Below are positions 11,101 to 15,996 of a stretch of DNA of 15,996 bases, in pieces. The notes beneath the pieces were generated by a model. The model searched no databases. It was not told the DNA's origin and worked only from the letters and a program-made list of their open reading frames with translations. The position numbers were made by a program, and so were the translations under genes. How positions within the stretch are numbered: position 1 is the stretch's first letter; every line of letters starts with the position of its first letter. This DNA is from Pigoraptor vietnamica (Eukaryota > Opisthokonta > Filasterea). The DNA is taken from the NCBI GenBank assembly GCA_943704525.1, contig CALSCQ010000395.1:1-15996 (forward strand). Reading direction: 5' to 3'.

Positions 11101-14100
11101 GCGCCGGCACGACCAAGAGGCCCTTCTTCGACCAGAGCGGATCCGAGTCCAGGAGCGCGCCGTTCGTCGAATAGACAATCATGTAGTACGAGAAGTTGAC
11201 GTGCAGCTGGTGGGCGGGGTCGAGCTCGATCTTGCCGTAGCGCGAGAGAAGGAAGTTGTTCCAGTTTCCGATGGCCGTTACGGTCTGCTTGGCGCTGTTC
11301 ACGCACGTCCCACCGTCCTTGAGAGCAAGCACCTTATCCTTTCCCTCCTTGCACACGCCCGTCCACCCGGTCCCCTGCAGCGTCGTAATGGGCTTGTAGT
11401 TCGAGTCCCCGTTGGGGCCGATCGTGACCAGCAGGGCGTTGTACTGACGAATACCGCTGTCGCTGTCGATGGCGAGCCAGTTGCCGTAGATGGTCTTGTT
11501 GTCGTACTGGAGCTCCTTTTCGGGCAGCTGCAGGCCCGAGTACACGTAGAGCATCTGGGGCGGAGTCGTGTCGACGCTGACGCCGTTCGTCTGGAACGTC
11601 GTCTCGAGGCCCGCCTGGTTCCGCGCCGTCGACATGAAGAAGTACGTCTTGCTCGTCTCGACCAAGAAGCCGGCCGTCGGGTTGACAGTGACCTCGAATT
11701 TGTAGCTCCAGCGAGTCGGGTCCGCAAAGTTGGTCTTAGAATCCCAGTTGCCCACGGTGAAGCCCGGGAAGATGTCGTCGCCGACGAGCGCAGCGCCGCT
11801 AGCGGGTGCCTTCAGCTCGTTGCCCGTCGGATTCTTCGCGTCGGGAGCGGGGTTCAGCTGCCTGACGTTCGGCGACGCGACCCACAGCGACCACACGAGC
11901 GAATCGAAGCCGGACTCGGGATCCTCCACGTGCATAAAGAGCTTGAGGTAGTTCGCGTGCGACTGGTAGTCGAGGTCAAATGCTTCGTTGGCGTCGCGCA
12001 TGTAGACGTACGTCGGCGCCGTCAGGTCCACGGTAATGCCGTTCGAGAAGTAGTACATGGTGTTGGTCGCGCCGTTCTCCGCTCTCACGACAAAGACGTA
12101 CATGTTGCCGTGCACGAGGTTGAGGTGGCTGATGGCGGACACCGTTGTGTCGTTGAGCACGCGAAGTCCGACAAAGTTATCGTCCGTGACGGAATTGCGG
12201 TCGTCGAAGGAATTAATGAAGCCGACGTCGAGGGTCGCGATGAGAGACTCCGGGTCCAAAATCTTCTTCCAGTTGGCCGTCAGCGCAGACGAAATCGCCT
12301 GGTAGGCCTTGTCCGGACCAGAGTTGCCGTCGAGCACCTCGGTGTCGATCGGCGGCGTAGTGTCGATGATGACGCCGTTGGACGTGGCGTTGCACGTGAG
12401 CAGGAAGGCGCCGCCGTGCACCGCGATAATCATCACGGCGTATGCCTCGCCCTGCAGCTTCGGCTCGTCGAACCGAGTCTCGTGTATGACCGTGTCGACG
12501 AAAAAGTTCTGCGTGCCGTTGAAGTACCCGCCGACACGGTCGATGATGGAGCTGTAGCCCTCGCTCGCGATGCCAGAGTCGGGGTCCTGGAAGCCGTCCC
12601 AGTTGTACGTCATGCGCAAGCTCTCCTTCGTGTAGGCGAGGTCGACCATGAGTATGGGACCGTCGAACACACGGCCGGGGATCGGCGGCGTCGAGTCGAG
12701 GAAGATCTCGTTCGAGTACGCGCGCGCAGTGAGCAGCACGTTGTTGTAGGCGCGCACTTTCGCGACGAGCCGCTTGCCCGACGGCGGCTGCGGGATCATA
12801 AACGTCGTGTTCAGGCCAATGTTCGTCCACGGCATGAGCGAGATGTCCGTGGGGTCCGTTCCGAGCGCAAACTCGTAGTACAGAATGTCCGACTGCGGGT
12901 CTTCCGCATACCACTCGATGATCAGCACGTCCTTCTCGACGTCGTACTTCATGTAGACGCACTGGTTGAACTCGCACGTGCGGCCGGGCTTCGACGCGTT
13001 AAAGTACGGCGGCGACGTGTCGATCACGAAGCGGCGGCACGACGGGACGCTCACGAGGTCCACCCAGTTGGTGGCCTTGACGCGCCAGTAGTACGAACCG
13101 TCCGGAAGAGGGCTAACTTCGTCGACGCGGTCCGAGTACGTCGGTTCAAACTTCATCCAGGAGAGCTTGTCGTCCATGGCCGTGCCCGCGGTGCAGTTGT
13201 ACGTAATCGTGCCATTCATGACGGGCGTGCTGTCGCACGGGCACGTCCCGAGGGCTCTGCGGAAAATCGGTGCAATCAGCGGCGCGGTTGAGCGTGCACA
13301 CCGGATAGCGCACGTTGGTGTTTGCGCATTAAAAAGTGAGCGTGTGAGCCAGGTGACGCACCGGAAGTAGTTGAGAATGTTCGTTTCCTTATCGACGAAC
13401 TGGTCCCAGTTGAGACCGACGACGTTGTTGATCTGCGTGTACATGATGTGAACGCCCTTCCGCAGCCCGCTGTAGACCGTCGAAATGTCGGGCGGCGTGA
13501 GATCGACGAGGAAGCCCTGTGGACGCGACGCACGCGGTTGCGTCAGAAGGGTACAGCAACAGACGCAAAGCGCACAGGCCGTCGCAAACAAAATGGCAGA
13601 CTATGCATGGCGATGCAATGTCATGGCGCGCTCATAATAGAAATCAAGTCGGGAAGGGCATTAACAAGATCAAGGTATAAAAAAAAAAAGAACGAACGAA
13701 AGCAAACAACACTACCTTCGAGCCGACGACGTTCTCAAAGCCCAGCTCGTTCATCGCACGCACGAAAATGTAGTAGATCGTGTTGTGTTGGAAGATAATC
13801 TTGTGTTTCTCCGGCGGGGCGTACAGGCGACCGCTCGAGTAGCCCTTAAAGCCTGCCATGACAAACTCAGAGCCGTCAGCAAAGGTATGCGCAACTATTC
13901 AAAGTGCCAACACGCATCGGTCATTAGCACGGGTGCGAACACACTGGAGGGGCACAGGGACCCGCCCCACACGCACCGTCGTGACCGTACGAGAGGTTCT
14001 GCCACGAGACAACGTTCGACATGTCGTCGACGACGGGAATTTTCGCGACGGGTGTCGTCCCCACGGCCCACATCAGCAGGATCAGCGGCCGCTGGACGTC

Positions 14101-15834
14101 CTCGACGAAATACGTCGCCGATGTCTGGTTGCGGTGGCGCTGCTGCGGGCGATCCGTGAACGTCGACGTGAGGTAGTAGTTCGTCGCGTTGCCGTCGTAC
14201 ACCTCGATGTGCGGGACGGACAAATCCCAAGAGATCGGGTCGACCGTCTTCGAGGACGTGAGGCCCTGCTTGTTCGTAGCTCTGAACGTGACGTAGAGGA
14301 TGCCCTCGGGGATGCCAGGAATGCGCGAGCGCATGCGGTTGCCAGAGATCGTCTCGAACGCAAAGATGTCCGACGCACCCGGCGTCTTGCCGCCGGCCCA
14401 CTCGACCTTGTCGACGCCCGTCTCCTACAAGCGCAGAGCGCACGCGGCGTGTCATTGAAAGAAGAGAGAGGAGAGACATACAAGGCATTGCGCGCTGACA
14501 CGCACAGAGCGGGGAAGAGGGACCAAAAGTGTGTGTACAGGACGTGCGCGAAACCAAAAGATAAAAAACAGAGCCATGAGAGGCGCAAACGCACCTTGTC
14601 GTCCGCCTCCCACTCGCCCAGGAGGTAGGGATCGTCGACCGGGTCCCAGAACTCCTGCCACGCCGTCGGCAGTTTGATCCACTCGGGCGGGGACTTGTCG
14701 GGCTTGGGCTTGCAGTTGTCGAAAAACCCGTCGAAGCGGATCGGGGGGGCGGACCACTCGAAAATCGCATCGTCGAACACCGTGCCGCACACGAGGAAGC
14801 AGAGCGTGAGCTTTCCGTAGAACGTAAACTTGATCGGAATGATGTAGAGGTCGAGCGCGATGCAAATGTCCAGAGGGAAGCCGGTGAACTTGACGATGGC
14901 GTGGATGGGCAGGCCGACCTCCAAGAGGGTGCCCTTGATCGTGATGCCGGCAGACGCAATCCCGATATCGAGGAACGCCGACGCGATGATCGTGATCCCC
15001 ACGTGTGGCGTCACCGTGACGTTGAGCGACTTCCTGAGCAGGCACAGCGTCATGTCGAGATCGAGCCCAAAGTCCAGGAACGCGCCGAACTTCGCCGTGA
15101 TCGACACGGGGCCCATCCCGTAGCTGAACTCAAAGCCCTTGATCGGGATCGACAGCACGAGAATGTCCTTCTTCGAGAACCCCATGCACACGTCCTTCGT
15201 CGGCGTAAAGTCGCTGCAGGACAGAGCACGCCGACGACGCGAGTGCTCTTCCGGTTCGACGAGCGAGGCGAGGTCACGGCGGCGGTCCGGTGGCGGCGGT
15301 GGCGCGGAACCGCCAGGCGGCTTCTCGGCGTTGTTGGTCGACGAGCTCTGACCTTTTTTCCAAGCGCCGTCGCTCGCAAGGACGGGACGATCGAGCTTGA
15401 CCTGAAGGCACCGGCAGCATTACAGCATTAGGTGCATCCAACTGTGCTGATTATGCGTTCGCGTGTGCCTCCCCCTCTCCCTCCCTCCCTCTTGTTAGCT
15501 CAGTTAACCGGGCGCACACTAACCTGGAAGAGATATATAAACTTGATACGGTTCTCCTTCTCGTCCTTCTGAAGCCCGATGTTGACCTGCGGAGGCAACG
15601 GCACGTGTCACGGACGTGACCCTCGTCCATCCATCCATCGACAAATTCGGTTCTACAAGCCCAAAAACCGCTCCCACACGGGGACCATACGATCAATATT
15701 CTAGGCACAAACACGCACCTTGCGGCGAAGGTACTTGCTCGGGTCGATGTAGTCGGGCTCGCCTTCTTCTGGCTCCGAACGCTTCACTTTGACGTGTATC
15801 ACCTTTGTGCCGCCGCAATCCTTTTTTGGCTTGC
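2194..15834 (-). CDS. Giant modular extracellular protein (FN3-like/EGF/PPC/SMB), 3' part of the gene
   Basis: Exons, minus strand: 15719-15834, 15524-15586, 14595-15401, 13977-14424, 13716-13894, 13362-13516, 9347-13256, 4342-9212, 3827-4245, 3311-3640, 2697-3202, 2381-2498, 2194-2276. All 12 introns are GT...AG, codon phase matches at every junction, and the joined frame gives 4000 complete codons to a TGA at 2194-2196. Residue numbers used in this annotation start at the first full codon (15832). The 5' end is outside the window. Order: Pro-rich linker and RRRR (114-117), unknown beta-rich block (148-278), FN3-like modules, alpha/beta segment, beta-sandwich, EGF1-4, PPC-like domain, EGF5-7, FN3-like modules, SMB (3958-3998). 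Many N-x-S/T sites and paired cysteines point to the secretory pathway. No transmembrane helix or GPI-type tail is visible. The likely role is adhesion or extracellular matrix, by analogy to the modules only. The least certain junction is the acceptor after 3202. I recognise no named orthologue. Confidence 0.85.
2203..2429 (-). other. C-terminal somatomedin B domain, split by an intron
   Basis: Joining 2381-2498 to 2194-2276 (phase 1, intron 2277-2380) gives eight cysteines in the order S-C, G-C, T-C-Y-C-D-P-T-C, G-D-C-C-D-D-F, V-C. This is the C-x-C-D-x-x-C...D-C-C-x-D-F/Y...C signature of somatomedin B domains, known from vitronectin and ENPP proteins as small disulfide-knotted protein-binding modules. 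The protein ends two lysines later. Reading straight through the intron loses the domain, so splicing is strongly supported. Confidence 0.9.
2499..2696 (-). other. 198-bp intron containing an imperfect TG/CA microsatellite
   Basis: Starts gtgcgt and ends gctcgcag on the gene strand. A TG-rich tract on the plus strand (2560-2632) becomes a CA-rich tract in the pre-mRNA. Its length is a multiple of three and the gene frame stays open through it. Retention would add 66 residues rich in His, Thr and Arg. Low complexity and clean splice signals argue that it is an intron. Confidence 0.8.
3203..3310 (-). other. 108-bp intron with uncertain acceptor
   Basis: Donor gtatgt is clear. A strong pyrimidine tract ends at a cttcag (exon would begin at 3276), but that site is out of phase and only 34 bp from the donor. 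The in-phase acceptor used here is gccgtag before 3202. A 36-bp in-phase alternative (exon from 3274) and full retention would also keep the frame, so about 24-36 residues are uncertain. Confidence 0.6.
3745..3767. repeat. Short GTGC/TG-rich tract inside intron 3641-3826
   Basis: An imperfect GTGC tandem lies in the middle of the 186-bp intron. It is the same kind of alternating purine-pyrimidine low complexity as in intron 2499-2696 and at the window edges. Confidence 0.6.
4596..4967 (-). other. EGF modules 5-7
   Basis: A compact laminin-type EGF (CGCTVYGTC, CACQPGHTGPRC) lies at 4887-4967. It is followed by a conventional EGF at 4743-4862 (SPHAEC, GFVGDGYTC) and a calcium-binding type at 4596-4727 that begins N-L-D-E-C. 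The last carries C-Q-D-T-F-G-S-Y-T-C-T-C, matching the beta-hydroxylation consensus. Together with EGF1-4 there are seven EGF modules within 1.35 kb of one uninterrupted exon. Confidence 0.92.
4989..5405 (-). other. PPC-like (pre-peptidase C-terminal type) domain carrying RGDS
   Basis: Residues about 3162-3300 begin K-C-S-S-A-L-Q-I and run through GVWSMFRGTGSPVSLSTC, DTVVEVFRGDSSCNSLRC, SDDADNC and YYYVLVRGVG to GIFSLDLFNH. The order of a W-x-x-F strand, an x-S-T-C strand, D-T-V-x-E-V-F, S-D-D and Y-Y-V-x-V-x-G is that of PPC-type beta-sandwich domains found in secreted bacterial and protist proteins. RGDS lies at 5154-5165 in the loop before the S-C-x-x-L-x-C cysteines. The domain sits between EGF4 and EGF5. 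Confidence 0.65.
5424..5939 (-). other. EGF modules 1-4
   Basis: Four six-cysteine EGF modules lie at 5811-5939, 5682-5795, 5544-5666 and 5424-5528. EGF1 has NGGCHPNANC and GFTGDG. EGF3 and EGF4 begin D-V-D-E-C and N-V-N-E-C, the start of the calcium-binding consensus. They also contain C-T-N-T-L-G-S-Y-Q-C-K-C and C-T-D-T-F-G-S-Y-T-C-T-C, which fit the Asp/Asn beta-hydroxylation pattern. Tandem cbEGF modules usually form a rigid calcium-stabilised rod. Confidence 0.93.
6036..6062 (-). other. Cysteine-flanked RGD motif (C-R-G-D-P-C)
   Basis: Residues around 2947 read A-C-M-P-C-R-G-D-P-C-E-S, with RGD encoded at 6042-6050 and cysteines immediately on both sides. The motif sits in a short Cys-rich stretch between the GQSPNSGDIVPY hallmark and EGF1. 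RGD in a constrained loop is the integrin-binding arrangement in disintegrins and some matrix proteins. Whether this organism has RGD-reading receptors is unknown. Confidence 0.6.
6210..6870 (-). other. Possible concanavalin/lectin-like beta-sandwich
   Basis: Residues about 2674-2894 do not follow the FN3-like pattern. Alternating strands include RYRWKMRAAL, VTTVTFFEG, FAIQYYGDDL and QVTVRANIWF. A final set, LTYEIAIRNNEVSFYIEDK, resembles the back sheet of LamG or concanavalin-like folds. One short loop carries N-E-C-N-T-Q-C. Because the cysteine loop and glycosylation sites are exposed-looking, an extracellular ligand-binding domain is plausible. The family assignment is tentative. Confidence 0.35.
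6900..8067 (-). other. FN3-like modules before the beta-sandwich
   Basis: Three further modules are visible. They carry linkers LNEPVPGLVWDG (near 8040), VLIDSTGPSSGQ (near 7635) and LIVDPTAPALGTIADG (near 7050). They also show the hallmark EIAVGTDPEPI and the strands YYVTVKAVSRLDTI and YYVAVHARNGARLG. Two paired-cysteine motifs suggest stabilising disulfides. They continue the tandem array interrupted by the alpha/beta segment. Confidence 0.7.
8240..8830 (-). other. Alpha/beta segment with Arg-rich insert, possibly SEA-like
   Basis: After an FN3-like module (AIGTDPRFD, YYTSVRATGKYNLP) the pattern changes. There is a helix of the type A-F-Q-K-G-L-A-D-M-I, then strands INNIKIIDIEEV and GGQFVVGAAP. 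An acidic/Ser/Thr-rich and Arg-Arg-rich stretch follows (TARRSVRL, ASARRNLKL, LSRRADNN). It ends with IRVSFVIDYPRITE and another helix, FAENLTTVLSAQ. Strand-helix-strand order with a V-x-F-x-I strand resembles SEA-type folds, but I cannot confirm this. The three Arg-Arg sites could be proteolytically sensitive. Confidence 0.4.
9347..13256 (-). repeat. Tandem FN3-like protein repeats in one 3.9-kb exon
   Basis: A single exon of 1303 codons carries about ten diverged modules of roughly 100-150 residues. Each has an aromatic core strand, a D-P-x-S-G-I turn, a hallmark x-x-G-T-x-P (FALGTDPTDI, YALGTYPYGEDL, FSVGKYPGDN), a YYxxVKAxNxxGL strand, then an S-N-G-V and V-D-T-T-P-P linker. Linkers lie near 13020, 12680, 12350, 12020, 11560, 11100, 10735, 10325, 10025 and 9640. 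The repeats are divergent at DNA level, so this is an old expansion. FN3-type modules are normally beta-sandwiches used in adhesion; several here are atypical and the family call rests on pattern. Confidence 0.75.
13362..14424 (-). other. First FN3-like modules (exons 13977-14424, 13716-13894, 13362-13516)
   Basis: Three short exons join to give modules with the FN3-like signature seen through the rest of the protein: YVTFRATNKQGLTSS near the start, an L-M-W-A-V-G-T-T-P turn, YYIFVRAMNELGFENVV, and the linker GFLVDLTPP. The module is split by a phase 1 intron (13895-13976) and a phase 0 intron (13517-13715). Joining the exons restores the expected strand order, which supports the splice sites chosen. 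Confidence 0.7.
14745..15140 (-). other. Beta-rich hydrophobic block of unknown family
   Basis: Residues about 148-278 begin near FEFSYGMGPVSI and end near FEWSAPPI. They contain repeated short strands of alternating hydrophobic and small or polar residues, for example VGITIIASAFLDIGIAS and AGITIKGTLLEVGLP. Four cysteines occur at widely spaced positions. The runs are too interrupted by charged and Gly/Pro residues to be typical transmembrane helices, so a beta-sandwich, beta-barrel or beta-helix seems more likely. It lies between the RRRR site and the first FN3-like module, all in one 807-bp exon. I do not recognise the family. Confidence 0.5.
15228..15239 (-). other. Tetra-arginine (furin-like) site after a Pro-rich linker
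   Basis: Residues 114-117 are RRRR, followed by A-L-S-C. They come after a Gly/Ser stretch and five consecutive prolines. The motif meets the minimal R-x-K/R-R rule for proprotein convertases. If the protein enters the secretory pathway it could be cut here, separating the N-terminal part from the modular part. This is inference from the motif alone. Confidence 0.35.

Positions 15835-15996
<162 letters not shown>

Noticed and set aside
10661-13291. A plus-strand open frame of 876 codons
   Set aside because: Same antisense codon-bias effect opposite the 9347-13256 exon; the composition is Arg/Val/Glu-biased with no recognisable motif.

Overview
The window looks like nuclear DNA of a GC-rich unicellular eukaryote. 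The evidence is spliceosomal introns of 82-199 bp with GT...AG ends, a giant protein built from animal-type extracellular modules (FN3-like, EGF, somatomedin B) mixed with protist/bacterial-type modules (PPC-like, Sel1), and long CA/TG microsatellites. No ribosome-binding sites or operon structure are visible. An amoebozoan, apusomonad or unicellular holozoan would fit; the species cannot be fixed from the sequence. Perfect CA runs sit at both window ends (1-109 and 15882-15996), which suggests a contig that stops at microsatellites.

Layout: (1) 1-460, a CA microsatellite and a leader with a 15-bp duplication; (2) 461-1660, plus strand, a Sel1-repeat protein whose N-terminal exon may be missing; (3) 1661-2193, a convergent intergenic stretch; (4) 2194-15834, minus strand, the 3' part of one very large gene that fills most of the window. 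I could chain 13 exons of that gene with matching phase at all 12 internal junctions, giving 4000 complete codons before the stop. Its 5' end lies beyond the right edge, and the last visible intron contains the right-hand microsatellite.

The giant protein reads, from the visible N-side: a proline-rich linker with a four-arginine site; a hydrophobic beta-rich block I do not recognise; about 18 FN3-like modules joined by degenerate V-D-x-T-P-P linkers; an alpha/beta (SEA-like?) segment with an Arg-rich insert; a possible lectin-like beta-sandwich; a cysteine-caged RGD; four EGF modules; a PPC-like domain carrying RGDS; three more EGF modules; further FN3-like modules; and a C-terminal eight-cysteine somatomedin B domain that only appears when the last intron is removed. 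No membrane-spanning segment follows the last domain. The visible part therefore looks like a secreted or peripherally attached adhesion or matrix protein, although the unseen N-terminus could carry an anchor.

The two genes show no functional link beyond being neighbours with converging 3' ends.
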